This document shows positions 8,703-16,990 of a DNA stretch of 49,665 bases, one piece after another. Numbering within the stretch: the first letter of the stretch is position 1; every line of letters starts with the position of its first letter. Source of the DNA: Richelia sp. SL_2_1 (GTDB lineage: Bacteria; Cyanobacteriota; Cyanobacteriia; Cyanobacteriales; Nostocaceae); contig JAAUSO010000032.1 in assembly GCA_012033205.1 (NCBI GenBank), positions 1 through 49,665 of the forward strand, given 5' to 3'. The translations under genes were made by a program, and so were the position numbers. The notes beneath the pieces are model-generated. The model was not told where the DNA came from and ran no database searches. It was given only the letters and a program-made list of their open reading frames with translations.

Positions 8703-10558
8703 AACATGATTTCTAAAAATTGATTTCCCCAATATTGCCAAGTTACAATCATTCCTAAAATACCGACTCCTAAAAGGACGGTGAACATATAAAATTGAGT
8801 TTGTCCAGTATTACTGTATTTTAAACCTTCACCACCACCAAGAGATACTAATCCAACTAAATTAACAATACCATCAACCACAAAACGGTCAACCATATCT
8901 GTTAATTTGGAAAGTAGATCAACACCTAAAACAATACTCATTTTGTATAGCTTCGGTGTGTAAAAATCGTAAGCAATTAAATTTTGTAACCCTTTCCAGG
9001 GTAAGCTGACAGGTTTGGGAATATTCCCTAAATAAATTACTCCGCTAATACTAGAACCGAAAATAGTTGACCAACTTAATAACAGCGCTACATCTTTATT
9101 CAAATTTACCCAACTTGGTAAAATCGATAAATTTTGTAATAACAAAGGCAGATGCAACACAAAACCAAATAAAATCATCATTGGTAAAGTCATTTGCCAG
9201 CTAACTTCGGGAGAACGAGCGCTCATTGGTTTAGTTTTTCCACCCCAAACCAAACCAAATTCCCTAGTTAAACTAACTGCTGTTAAAGCATTGACGATGA
9301 TAATTACTCCTACTAACCAAGGTTGCGTTGTCCACAAATCTGAAGCTAATTGCAGTAATGCCCAAAAACTACCTAAAGGTGGAAACGCAATTAAGCCTAA
9401 AAAGCCTGTTATATAAGCAATTCCTGATATTGGACGACGCGACCACAAGCCCCCCAATTCGGTGATATCTTGAGTAATGCTGTTCCAGACAATTGTACCT
9501 GTACTCATGACTAGCAGAGCCGCAGCACAAGCATGGGTAAGTACTAATAACAGAGCAGCTTCATTATGTTGCGTCCCTACAGCGATGAATATCAAACCCA
9601 TGTAGGAACTAACGGAATAGGATAAACAGCGTTTGATGTCAACTTGCGCTACCGCAATTAATCCACCACCGATAGCACTCAATGTACCAATTGCAACCAT
9701 TGCGGTAGAAGCTATGGGTGACAAACTCAAAACTGGTTGCAATTTAATTAATACCCAAGCACCACTAGCAACTACTACCGAATTCCGCAAAATGGTACTG
9801 GGAACTGGTCCTTCCATCGCTTCATCCAACCATAAATGCAGGGGAAATTGAGCGCATTTACCCATCGGACCGGCAATTAATGCTAAACAAACTAGTGTTA
9901 TTACTGTCGGGTTAACGTTAGCAATAGCACTCCATTCTGCTAAATCTTGATAATTCCAACTTCCAGTTAGAGGATATATTGCCAATACTCCCATTAATAG
10001 AAATAAATCTCCTACCCTTTTAGTTAAAAAAGCATCTCTAGCACCCGTTATTACTAGAGGCTGACTAAACCACAAACCTACTAACAAGTAAGTTCCTAAA
10101 GTGAGAATTTCCAGAATTACATAACTAAAAAATAAGTTATTACACAAAGCCAAAGCACATAAACCAGCCTCGAATAATCCCAACAAAGAATAAAATCTTC
10201 CCCAACCCCAATCCATTTCCATGTAACCGATAGAATAAATCTGAGCTAACAAATTTAAACCAGTAATTACAGTCATTGCGGCAACGCTAATTGCAGATAT
10301 TTCTAACTCGATGGATAATCTTAAACCCGCTGTTTCTAACCAAGGAATAAACACTTCATATCCTGGTTGATTCCAACTGATTGATAAGGCGATCGCGCTA
10401 TGACAAAACGCCAAAAATGTCATGATTAGATTAACATAACCAGCAGGTCTTGGTCCTGTTTTCTTAATTATTCCTGGAGACCAAGGAACAGCTAAAAGCC
10501 CACCAATCAAGGCATATATCGGCACTAACCAAACTGTTTCTAGTAGATATTGCGCCAT
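8699..10558 (-). CDS. ndhF3: NDH-1 subunit F3-like (CO2-uptake NdhF)
   Basis: A 619-residue polytopic membrane protein of the NuoL/NdhF family, the distal proton-pumping subunit of the CO2-uptake NDH-1 complex in the thylakoid membrane. Recognisable blocks include TKRVGDLFLLMGV, GKCAQFPLHLWLDEAMEGP, AQVDIKRCLSYS and LTHACAAALL; the FPLHLWLDEAM form, in place of the usual PLHVWLPDAM, is a feature I associate with the CO2-uptake variants. First gene of the ndhF-ndhD-cup series, with a good ribosome binding site (AGAGGTG just before ATG). The upstream region has a tandem 10-bp repeat that could be a LysR-type operator. Series 3 versus 4 is inferred from the linked cup gene. Confidence 0.9.
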   Translation of the reverse strand: MAQYLLETVWLVPIYALIGGLLAVPWSPGIIKKTGPRPAGYVNLIMTFLAFCHSAIALSISWNQPGYEVFIPWLETAGLRLSIELEISAISVAAMTVITGLNLLAQIYSIGYMEMDWGWGRFYSLLGLFEAGLCALALCNNLFFSYVILEILTLGTYLLVGLWFSQPLVITGARDAFLTKRVGDLFLLMGVLAIYPLTGSWNYQDLAEWSAIANVNPTVITLVCLALIAGPMGKCAQFPLHLWLDEAMEGPVPSTILRNSVVVASGAWVLIKLQPVLSLSPIASTAMVAIGTLSAIGGGLIAVAQVDIKRCLSYSVSSYMGLIFIAVGTQHNEAALLLVLTHACAAALLVMSTGTIVWNSITQDITELGGLWSRRPISGIAYITGFLGLIAFPPLGSFWALLQLASDLWTTQPWLVGVIIIVNALTAVSLTREFGLVWGGKTKPMSARSPEVSWQMTLPMMILFGFVLHLPLLLQNLSILPSWVNLNKDVALLLSWSTIFGSSISGVIYLGNIPKPVSLPWKGLQNLIAYDFYTPKLYKMSIVLGVDLLSKLTDMVDRFVVDGIVNLVGLVSLGGGEGLKYSNTGQTQFYMFTVLLGVGILGMIVTWQYWGNQFLEIMF

Positions 10559-10911
10559 TCATTCACCTCTAAAGAAAGCATCATAAATTACAACTATAGA
10601 GTTACAACTGTTTTGTGAAAGTTAAGATTTAAAATTGCAGTTCGATTAACTTCGATTAACTTTTAATTGTTCTTCATTAATCTTAATTATATATAGATTA
10701 GCTTTATATGCAGCAAAAAGGAATCATTAATCTAGATAATTAAGCGATATTAAGTCTAAGTAATTTTTATATATTTTTTTTTTGATTGTACCGATAGAGT
10801 TTTCTCTATGGTTTTAAATATTTTAAACGCAGAGGGACACAAAGGTAAACGCAGAGGGGCGCAAAGTGATTTTTTGTCATACATTAAATAATGGAGATAC
10901 AAGTGGAAAGT
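10559..10911. other. ndhF3 upstream region, no gene
   Basis: This 353-bp AT-rich gap holds the presumed ndhF3 promoter (reading leftward) with the tandem 10-mer at 10641-10660, and a short repeat pair, ACGCAGAGGGACACAAAG and ACGCAGAGGGGCGCAAAG (10829-10867), of a type commonly scattered in cyanobacterial genomes. No open frame is credible. Confidence 0.6.
10641..10660 (-). promoter_or_regulatory. Candidate operator upstream of ndhF3: tandem TTCGATTAAC
   Basis: Two perfect, adjacent copies of TTCGATTAAC (one helical turn apart) lie about 83 bp upstream of the ndhF3 start. The low-CO2 ndhF3 operon is known in other cyanobacteria to be controlled by the LysR-type regulator NdhR/CcmR, so this is a reasonable binding-site candidate. 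The link is inferred from position and phasing only. Confidence 0.4.
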
Positions 10912-11307
10912 TTAAAGATGGACGGGGTTTATTTTTGCCCAGTTTTTAATCGAGTGTGCGTAACCAAACGGAATGTTGATATATTCTAAATGATTAATTG
11001 GATGTAAGCCGAATTCTTGATGTTCGTCACTTATTTGTGGAGAAAAATCCCCTTGCAACTGACAACCATAAGCGACAATAAAAACGTGTTTATTAGGAAT
11101 AACTTCAAATAAATAACTATCAATAATTTGTTCAACTCTGACATTTACCGATACTTCTTCTAGAAACTCACGAATTAAACAATTTTCAGGTGTTTCTCCT
11201 AACTCAATTCTTCCACCTGGTAAATCCCATTCATCGCGTTCATTTTTGAGTAATAGAACTTTGTCATCTATAATTAATACGCCTTTGATTGAAATTGGGA
11301 AGTCCAT
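10912..11307 (-). CDS. Nudix hydrolase
   Basis: A 131-residue hydrolase of nucleoside-diphosphate-linked compounds. The Nudix box is clear: GGRIELGETPENCLIREFLEEV at about residues 31-52, with the RExxEE metal-binding core intact as REFLEE. A WDLPGGR lead-in precedes it. The sequence resembles small MutT/ADP-ribose-type enzymes, but the substrate cannot be told. Divergent from the ureohydrolase gene, with a 95-bp gap. Single domain, full length. Confidence 0.9.
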   Translation of the reverse strand: MDFPISIKGVLIIDDKVLLLKNERDEWDLPGGRIELGETPENCLIREFLEEVSVNVRVEQIIDSYLFEVIPNKHVFIVAYGCQLQGDFSPQISDEHQEFGLHPINHLEYINIPFGYAHSIKNWAKINPVHL

Positions 11308-11402
11308 TGTCTAAAAAGTTACTGATTTACATTTTGTAATGGTATCAATATTTCAATCAACCCTCAACCTAATCTATATTTATATTTTTGTTACTATTTA
11401 CC

Positions 11403-12464
11403 ATGAACAACCACTACCAAAACTACAACCCCAGCGATGTCGGACAAATCAACGGTAATATCTTCGGTTTACCCTTCGATTACGATTCTGCAAATTTAAT
11501 TATCATTCCTATACCTTGGGAAGTTACAGTTTCTTACGGAGCAGGTACAGCTAACGCACCTCAAAGAATTCTCGATGCTTCTCCACAGTTAGATTTGTTT
11601 GATTTTGATAATCCCGATGGATGGAAGCAAGGACTTTTTATGATGGAAATTCCTCAAGATATATTAGATAAAAATCAATATTACCGACAGCAAGCAGCAA
11701 CAATTATTGCACGATTAGAACAAGGTAAAAATTTAACTAATGCACCTGATTTAACATCATTACTTACGGAAATTAACCAAGCTTGTGAAAATGTCAACAA
11801 GTGGTTATTTGATAAATCTCAGCAAGCAATTAACGACGGGAAAAGGGTTGCAGTGATTGGTGGAGACCATGCTTCGCCTTTGGGTTATATGCAAGCCTTA
11901 GCAGGGCAATACTCAAGTTATGGAATTTTACACATTGATGCTCACGCGGATTTACGTAATGCTTATGAAGGATTTGAGTTTTCCCATGCTTCAATTATGT
12001 ATAACGCAATGAAGTTACCGCAAATATCAAAATTAGTACAAGTTGGTTTGCGGGATATTTGTCATGATGAAGTAGAAATAATTAATCAATCTAACAATAG
12101 AATAGTTGCTTATTACGACTCAATAACCAAGCAAAAACTTTATTCTGGAATTACTTGGATTGATTTATGTAAGGAAATTGTTAGTCATTTACCCGAATAC
12201 GTTTATATTAGCTTTGATGCCGATGGTTTAGACCCTAAACTATGTTCAAATACTGGAACTCCAGTTCCTGGTGGTTTGGAATTAGAACAAGCTTATTGTT
12301 TGATTAGAGAAGTTGTAAATAGTGGTAAAAAAATAATTGGTTTTGATATTTGTGAAGTCGGTGATGCCGAATGGGATGGTAATGTTGGAGCGCGAATAGT
12401 TTTGAAATTGGCTAATTTTATGGATTTATCTAATAGGATGTTTGAAAAGTATCCGGCGGTTTAA
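11403..12464 (+). CDS. Arginase/agmatinase-family ureohydrolase
   Basis: A 353-residue binuclear-metal hydrolase of the ureohydrolase fold. The metal-ligand motifs are intact: GGDHA, DAHADLR and SFDADGLDP. Family members split urea from agmatine, arginine or guanidine; in cyanobacteria both agmatinase and the nickel-dependent guanidine hydrolase belong here. I see no guanidine riboswitch in the 95-bp upstream gap and no nickel-loading hypA/hypB pair alongside, which leans toward agmatinase, but this is weak. The ATG at 11403 (MNNHYQNY) is preferred over an upstream TTG. The last codons and the stop (CCGGCGGTTTAA) come from a REP-like repeat. Confidence 0.85.
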   Translation: MNNHYQNYNPSDVGQINGNIFGLPFDYDSANLIIIPIPWEVTVSYGAGTANAPQRILDASPQLDLFDFDNPDGWKQGLFMMEIPQDILDKNQYYRQQAATIIARLEQGKNLTNAPDLTSLLTEINQACENVNKWLFDKSQQAINDGKRVAVIGGDHASPLGYMQALAGQYSSYGILHIDAHADLRNAYEGFEFSHASIMYNAMKLPQISKLVQVGLRDICHDEVEIINQSNNRIVAYYDSITKQKLYSGITWIDLCKEIVSHLPEYVYISFDADGLDPKLCSNTGTPVPGGLELEQAYCLIREVVNSGKKIIGFDICEVGDAEWDGNVGARIVLKLANFMDLSNRMFEKYPAV

Positions 12465-12535
12465 ACCGCAACTACAAAAACAAAGTCCACCGTAAGGTGG
12501 ACTAGTGAATTTAAAACCTTAGTTTTGTTTGCGCT
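12455..12535. repeat. REP-like modular hairpin element, copy 1
   Basis: GGCGGTTTAAACCGC is a perfect palindrome, followed by AACTACAAAAACAAA, then the hairpin GTCCACC-GTAA-GGTGGAC (12486-12503) and a tail TTTTGTTTGCG. It starts inside the end of the ureohydrolase gene and supplies its TAA. It matches the copy at 27035 closely in the first two modules. Confidence 0.8.
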
Positions 12536-12651
12536 AAATCAACGGATTATAGTATGTATACAAGCTAAAATAACTAAAATAGTTTTATCAATAGTTTTAT
12601 CAACAGTATCTATATCAAAAGCCGTTTATCAAAGCTTTGGAGTTTAACTTA

Positions 12652-13239
12652 ATGATTGCACAAATACAAGAAACAAAACATTACACCCCGGAAGAATACC
12701 TCGAATATGAGGTAAACTCAGAAGAACGCCATGAATATATTGATGGTGAGGTTATTTGTGTGGCTGGTGGAACCCCGAATCATAATCAAATTGCAGGAAA
12801 TTTTTATGCAGGGCTTAATTTTGGACTCAAGCGTCAACCTTATCGCGTTTTTATCGCAGATCAAAGAATTTGGATTCCCAAAAAACGCATTTATACTTAT
12901 CCTGATGTGATGGTAATACAAGGTGAGTTGCAAATGCAAGAAGGTCGAATAGATACAATTATCAACCCCTTAATGATTGTTGAAGTATTATCAAAATCGA
13001 CTAGAAGTTATGATAAAGATGAGAAGTTTTCAGCTTATCGCACAATTCCCAGTTTTCAAGAATATCTTCTCATTGAGCAGCATACAATGAAGGTTGAGCA
13101 GTATTTTAAAACTGGTAAAAATAGCTGGAATTTTTCTGAATATTATGATGTTAATGAAACTATTTTTTTGAACTCAATTAATTTTGAAATTACTTTAGAA
13201 GATATTTATGATCGGGTTGAATTTGAAACTGGCGGTTGA
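12652..13239 (+). CDS. Uma2 family endonuclease-like protein
   Basis: A 195-residue Uma2 (DUF820) protein, a family with a PD-(D/E)xK nuclease fold that is greatly expanded in filamentous cyanobacteria. Motifs: YTPEEYLEYE near the N-terminus, RHEYIDGEV, YTYPDVMVI (the conserved Pro-Asp), and LMIVEVLSKSTRSYD with the catalytic-type Glu before the S-x-S/T-R-x-Y-D block. Function is unknown; a link to mobile DNA is often assumed. The ATG at 12652 is chosen over an in-frame TTG at 12637. The final codons and stop (GGCGGTTGA) coincide with a REP-like element. Confidence 0.9.
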   Translation: MIAQIQETKHYTPEEYLEYEVNSEERHEYIDGEVICVAGGTPNHNQIAGNFYAGLNFGLKRQPYRVFIADQRIWIPKKRIYTYPDVMVIQGELQMQEGRIDTIINPLMIVEVLSKSTRSYDKDEKFSAYRTIPSFQEYLLIEQHTMKVEQYFKTGKNSWNFSEYYDVNETIFLNSINFEITLEDIYDRVEFETGG

Positions 13240-13366
13240 AATAATCAATAACCCACGCAGGTGGGTTTTGTTTGGAAATAAAAAAGACGGATAAAACTGA
13301 TAAAGTTGAAATAATCAATAACCCACGCAGGTGGGTTTTGTTTGTGTAGCTGCGGTTTTAACCGCC
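13232..13366. repeat. REP-like modular hairpin element, copy 2, internally duplicated
   Basis: GGCGGTTGAAAT begins in the end of the Uma2 gene. The module TTGAAATAATCAATAACCCACGCAGGTGGGTTTTGTTTG occurs twice (about 13236-13275 and 13307-13345), each with the hairpin ACCCAC-GCAG-GTGGGT followed by TTTTG. It closes with TGTAGCTGCGGTTTTAACCGCC, the inverse of the opening module. The hairpins followed by T-runs may also end transcription of the Uma2 gene. Confidence 0.8.
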
Positions 13367-13392
13367 AAATACTTTTTAAACATATATATTAT

Positions 13393-14229
13393 TTAATTAT
13401 TTTTGATATCCCATTGCACGGGGTCTAATTGATAGTAATTCTGCAATAATTTATAAAGAGAAGAATGCTTTTTTTGTAACTGCTGCGGTTTTTCAAAAAA
13501 TGTTTCTGTTGCTACTGCAAAAAATTCAGCGGGATTAGTTGCACCATAACTATACATTACGGTTTTTCTTTGTTGTTGGACATCATTACACAATTGATTA
13601 TATTCTTTTGTCATCACTTTTGACCAATTATCGTAATCAGATTGTGTTTGTAAAATCGGAACACCGTCGGCTTTTCCGTCTTCTTGATCTAACTGATGAG
13701 CAAATTCATGTAACACAACATTATGTCCATCATGCCAATTTTGAGTATCTTGTTTTACTTGTTCCCAAGATAACACTAATTGGTCTCTACTCCAAGATTC
13801 ACCTAATCGGATAACCCGCTTTTCTTCAACTATATAATTACCGCTGACGGTAGTTTCTTGTGCAAAATAAGCTGTAGGATAAACTAAAATAGAACGCAAT
13901 TTAGGAAAGTATTTTCCGCGTTCGTTGAGTAGAAGTAAACAAGCAACAGCAGCAATAATAACCTTGATTTCTTCTGTGATTTGTAAACCGTTACAACCGA
14001 TAAATTGTTTTTCTGTTAAAAATACTTGAATATGCCCTTGTAATCGTCTTCTTTCTGTGGGAGATAGATAGAGATAGATAGGAAGATGATTTTCCATCAT
14101 AGAATTCCACAGGGGTGGAAACGGACGGTTTTTTAAACGGTTTCGTTGTTGTTTAATTAAAGTAGGGCTGAATAAAATTGTGATGACGATTAGTCCAATT
14201 ATAAGTAAAAATATAATGGCTTGAATCAT
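13393..14229 (-). CDS. MtfA-like zinc-dependent peptidase (DUF980/M90)
   Basis: A 278-residue protein with one N-terminal membrane helix (about residues 3-22) and a soluble peptidase domain. The zinc motif HEFAH is at 174-178, with NPAEFFAVATETFFE downstream as the third-ligand region. In E. coli, MtfA is a peptidase tied to glucose transport regulation through Mlc; cyanobacteria lack that circuit, so its role here is open. The N-terminal helix is a difference from soluble E. coli MtfA. It stands alone, convergent with the Uma2 gene. Confidence 0.87.
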   Translation of the reverse strand: MIQAIIFLLIIGLIVITILFSPTLIKQQRNRLKNRPFPPLWNSMMENHLPIYLYLSPTERRRLQGHIQVFLTEKQFIGCNGLQITEEIKVIIAAVACLLLLNERGKYFPKLRSILVYPTAYFAQETTVSGNYIVEEKRVIRLGESWSRDQLVLSWEQVKQDTQNWHDGHNVVLHEFAHQLDQEDGKADGVPILQTQSDYDNWSKVMTKEYNQLCNDVQQQRKTVMYSYGATNPAEFFAVATETFFEKPQQLQKKHSSLYKLLQNYYQLDPVQWDIKNN

Positions 14230-14452
14230 TGATGAAATAAGGTGAGTTAGGGTAGATATATGTTTTTAGGGTAATTTTATTAACTTCTCTGTGGGGGTAT
14301 CATAGTGATGCAAATCTTACTTTATTTTCAGTTCGGTCTTAAAAATACTATGAATATGCATCTAATTAGTTTGCGTAGGGAAGCATTTTCTATGTAGCGA
14401 TACCCTATTTTGATAGGATATCGCTTAATGATTAAGTTGTTCTCAACTAACC

Positions 14453-14833
14453 TTATAAAGACTTCTTCACCTTCACCCTCTCTGCCAATAAAGTAAAGAC
14501 AACAATTCCGCAAAAATCCGCAGCTAAATCAACCAAATCAAAACTACGCACAGAGGAAAATATCTGTAAACATTCTTCAATTATCACAAAAAAGCTAATT
14601 ACAATCGGCGTTAAAGGAAGAGTAAAATTTAAAATATTAATCTTACGTTTGTTAAATGCCAAATGTCCTAAAAAAGCCGAAAATCCTATTAATAAAAAAT
14701 GCAAAATTGTATCATAATGAGGAATTTGTTTTATTTGATTCGGAATAATCCTTAAATAAGCTGATATGGAGATAGATAAAATAATTCCAATGTAAAACCA
14801 AAAGGCAACAAGCCAAACACGATGAGTTTTCAT
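14453..14833 (-). CDS. VanZ-like membrane protein
   Basis: A 126-residue integral membrane protein with about four hydrophobic segments. The VanZ-like signature is seen as DTILHFLLIGFSAFLGH (residues 41-57) and IEECLQIFSSVRSFDLVDLAA (85-105). Named after the teicoplanin-resistance protein, but the wider family has no settled function; resistance should not be inferred. A 220-bp gap to the MtfA-like gene carries no recognised feature. Confidence 0.82.
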   Translation of the reverse strand: MKTHRVWLVAFWFYIGIILSISISAYLRIIPNQIKQIPHYDTILHFLLIGFSAFLGHLAFNKRKINILNFTLPLTPIVISFFVIIEECLQIFSSVRSFDLVDLAADFCGIVVFTLLAERVKVKKSL

Positions 14834-14924
14834 TACAGATTAGATTAAAAAGCGTTTGTTAATTACTTCGAGCATAACAAACGCAATTCAGTAAATACCA
14901 CGTAATAAAAGGTGACAATAAAAA

Positions 14925-15647
14925 CTAATTGTCTTTAGTATTGGGTTCAACTCCAAGTTCGCGCAATTTTGCTTTCAATTGCTCTACTTGAGCTTCGGCT
15001 TGTTCGGCACGTTGACGCTCCTGCTCTACTTGCTCTTCTGCTTGCTGTCTGGCAACAACTTCTTGCTGTAAAGCTGCTGCTAATTCATCGGGAATCAGTA
15101 GTTTTTCGCCGTTATCTTCTCGATAAAATCCAATTATTCGCCCTTCAATTTGCAAGCGTAATTGTAACGGTTCGCTGCGGCTATCGGTAATCGATTCGTA
15201 GATTTCTCCTCGCAACCGATAACCGCGTAATTTTTCTTCAATCCATTCGCCTTTGGGGTCAAATAGCCAGTATTCTTTGACACCTAGCTGTTCGTAAAGC
15301 GTCTTTTTGAAAACTTGGTCTTTATCTTGTGTTCCGGCAGAAGTCATTTCAAAAATCACCCTGGGAACTTGTCCTTCTTCCCATAGTTTATAGTTATCGC
15401 GTCCGCCGGGAGCAACATCAAAAATTACCATTACATCTGGTGCAACCCGCAATTTGGGAAAGCCTTGGGAGTAATATAAAAATTGGTCGGCTAAAACCGT
15501 TGCTTGACGATTGGCAAGATATTGCTTCAAAACTTCCAAAGTAGTTAGTAAAGCATAAAGATGATCGAAAGTTTCCGCCACTGGTTCTCCATCAGCGCTG
15601 GGGTAGAAGATTTCGGTTTGATTCGCGACAGGTAAGATGGCTGTCAT
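14925..15647 (-). CDS. Uma2 family protein with C-terminal coiled coil
   Basis: A 240-residue Uma2/DUF820 protein of a different subgroup from the one at 12652. The nuclease-like core spans about residues 20-150, with LRVAPDVMVIFDV (Pro-Asp) and VPRVIFEMTSAGTQDKD (Glu). From about residue 185 the sequence is a Gln/Glu/Ala-rich heptad segment (VVARQQAEEQVEQERQRAEQ) predicted to be a coiled coil of about 45 residues. This tail is common among cyanobacterial Uma2 proteins and may drive oligomerisation. Function unknown. Confidence 0.9.
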   Translation of the reverse strand: MTAILPVANQTEIFYPSADGEPVAETFDHLYALLTTLEVLKQYLANRQATVLADQFLYYSQGFPKLRVAPDVMVIFDVAPGGRDNYKLWEEGQVPRVIFEMTSAGTQDKDQVFKKTLYEQLGVKEYWLFDPKGEWIEEKLRGYRLRGEIYESITDSRSEPLQLRLQIEGRIIGFYREDNGEKLLIPDELAAALQQEVVARQQAEEQVEQERQRAEQAEAQVEQLKAKLRELGVEPNTKDN

Positions 15648-15680
15648 AAGGAATTTTGGATTTTAAATTTATTTTATAAT

Positions 15681-15798
15681 CATTCGTCGGGTTTTTTCCT
15701 AAAACCTGACTTCTAGACTCAACCAATCATTCGTCGGTTTTTTTCTGCAATATCTCTCACATCAAACAATTTTTATAAAAACCCGACTTCTAAACTCA
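15681..15798. repeat. CGGGTTTTT stem-loop element, two decayed copies
   Basis: CATTCGTCGGGTTTTTT...AAAACCTGACTTCTAGACTCAA and, directly after, CATTCGTCGGTTTTTTT...TAAAAACCCGACTTCTAAACTCAA. Each copy is a stem-loop ending in GACTTCTA-ACTCAA, related to the AGAAGTCGGG elements at 30531 and 39071. Confidence 0.75.
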
Positions 15799-15831
15799 AT
15801 CAAAATCCAAAATCTAAAATCTAAAATCGTT

Positions 15832-16095
15832 TTACCCTGCTTGCAAATTGGCTTGTTCTTGCAACCAAGAATCTACTGGTTGTCCATCTTTACGCTTTAA
15901 TTCAATTTCTACAACCATCACTTGTTTAGAGCCAGGAGGGGCAGGTTTTTTATGAAATAAAATGTCATAATCACCAGGATTTTGATTACGTTCTTTTAAC
16001 CAATCCTGCACTTTTGTTGTTGCAAAAAACGATTGTCCTTGCTCGAACATCGAGGTAATTTGCATTTGCAGGTTATAAGGATTCAGCTTACCCAT
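15832..16095 (-). CDS. Small hypothetical protein
   Basis: An 87-residue protein I do not recognise. It is soluble and mixed alpha/beta by eye (MQITSMFEQGQSFFATTKV, then VMVVEIELKRKDGQ). The ATG is preceded by an AAGGTGG ribosome-binding-like stretch, which supports it being translated. It lies between a stem-loop repeat and a hairpin-rich gap, so it is probably a single-gene transcript. Confidence 0.7.
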   Translation of the reverse strand: MGKLNPYNLQMQITSMFEQGQSFFATTKVQDWLKERNQNPGDYDILFHKKPAPPGSKQVMVVEIELKRKDGQPVDSWLQEQANLQAG

Positions 16096-16164
16096 TGTAA
16101 AACCACCTTTGTAAATAAATTTTTCTTTTAGCTATTATTTTCAGCTATTTTTCTATTAATAATT

Positions 16165-16345
16165 CTATAATAATTTATAGTACGGCAGGGAGTGCCGGAA
16201 TTAACGCGCTTAGGAGCTAGTTGCAAGACTAGGATAACACGGATACCGGAAAGATTTCCTGTGTCCAAAAAGCTAAGCCTTTATGGTTTATGCACTTCAC
16301 AATTTTTACGATTGTAAGGGGCAGGCATTTTGTCTGCCCTTTTGA
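16165..16345. ncRNA. Hairpin-rich intergenic segment, possible small RNA
   Basis: Several stem-loops follow each other: GGCA-GGGAG-TGCC (near 16182), CTAG-TTGCAAGA-CTAG, GGATACCGGAAA-GA-TTTCCTGTGTCC (near 16239, 10 of 12 pairs), and GGGCAG-GCATTTTGT-CTGCCC followed by TTTT (16319-16343). The final hairpin with its T-run reads as a terminator on the plus strand, where no plus-strand gene precedes it. This would fit a plus-strand non-coding RNA, or merely a cluster of repeats; the last hairpin could also end the minus-strand GNAT gene. Confidence 0.3.
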
Positions 16346-16359
16346 CATTTTATGCAACT

Positions 16360-16893
16360 CTATGACAGAACCAATTCCGGATTGTGAATCGCTTTATACA
16401 CACAAACAACTTTGCCGCACCATATGGACTTTTTAATAAATTTCATGCCAATCTTGGCTAAAATTCTGATTGAAGCGTGATTTTCAGGTTCTACAATTCC
16501 TAAAATATAATCAAGATTTAATTTAGTAAAAGCATATTTTAAGCAAGCATTAGCTGCTTGGGTTGCTAAACCTTGCCCCCAAAATTCCGAATCCAATCGA
16601 TAACCTAATTCGTTTTCCAAGTTACCTTCAATTTCTTCAAGAGCAATTCCACAATAACCAATTAAACGTCCACTCTGACGATGAATTACTGCCCATTTCC
16701 CATAACCATTTTCATGATAAGAATCGATAAAAATTTGTATTTTCGCTGCTGTTTGTTCGGTAGATAATACACCATCAAGTGAAAATTGCATGACTTCAGG
16801 TTTCGCAAGTATTTGCGCGAGTACTTGTAAATCTGAATGTTGAAATTCGCGAATAGTTAAATCTTCGGTTTGGGTAATCAATGAGACTAACAT
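16360..16893 (-). CDS. GNAT family N-acetyltransferase (RimJ/RimL type)
   Basis: A 177-residue acetyltransferase that would use acetyl-CoA. The layout is that of RimJ/RimL-like members acting on protein N-termini or small amines: DLTIREFQHSDLQ at the start, GYRLDSEFWGQGLATQA (the acetyl-CoA pyrophosphate loop, Q/R-x-x-G-x-A form as WGQGLA), and YILGIVEPENHASIRILAKIG near the end. Substrate unknown. The ATG (MLVSLITQ) is preferred over an upstream TTG. It follows the ABC exporter gene by about 100 bp on the same strand but need not be co-transcribed. Confidence 0.88.
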   Translation of the reverse strand: MLVSLITQTEDLTIREFQHSDLQVLAQILAKPEVMQFSLDGVLSTEQTAAKIQIFIDSYHENGYGKWAVIHRQSGRLIGYCGIALEEIEGNLENELGYRLDSEFWGQGLATQAANACLKYAFTKLNLDYILGIVEPENHASIRILAKIGMKFIKKSIWCGKVVCVYKAIHNPELVLS

Positions 16894-16990
16894 AAGCTGA
16901 AACAAATATGGAGTCTATAAAGCTTAAAATGGTTAAAGTTTTTTTAAGTAAGATAACTAACTATCGCAATCGTAAGAATTAGAATGCCGA

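Noticed and set aside
11308-11402. Guanidine riboswitch upstream of the ureohydrolase
   Set aside because: The 95-bp AT-rich gap has no ykkC-like conserved blocks.
14328-14513. Minus-strand open frame of 61 codons
   Set aside because: Overlaps the end of the VanZ-like gene in another frame and has no recognisable content.
16182-16260. Possible tRNA in the hairpin-rich gap
   Set aside because: No cloverleaf, T-loop GTTCRA motif or acceptor stem can be drawn.
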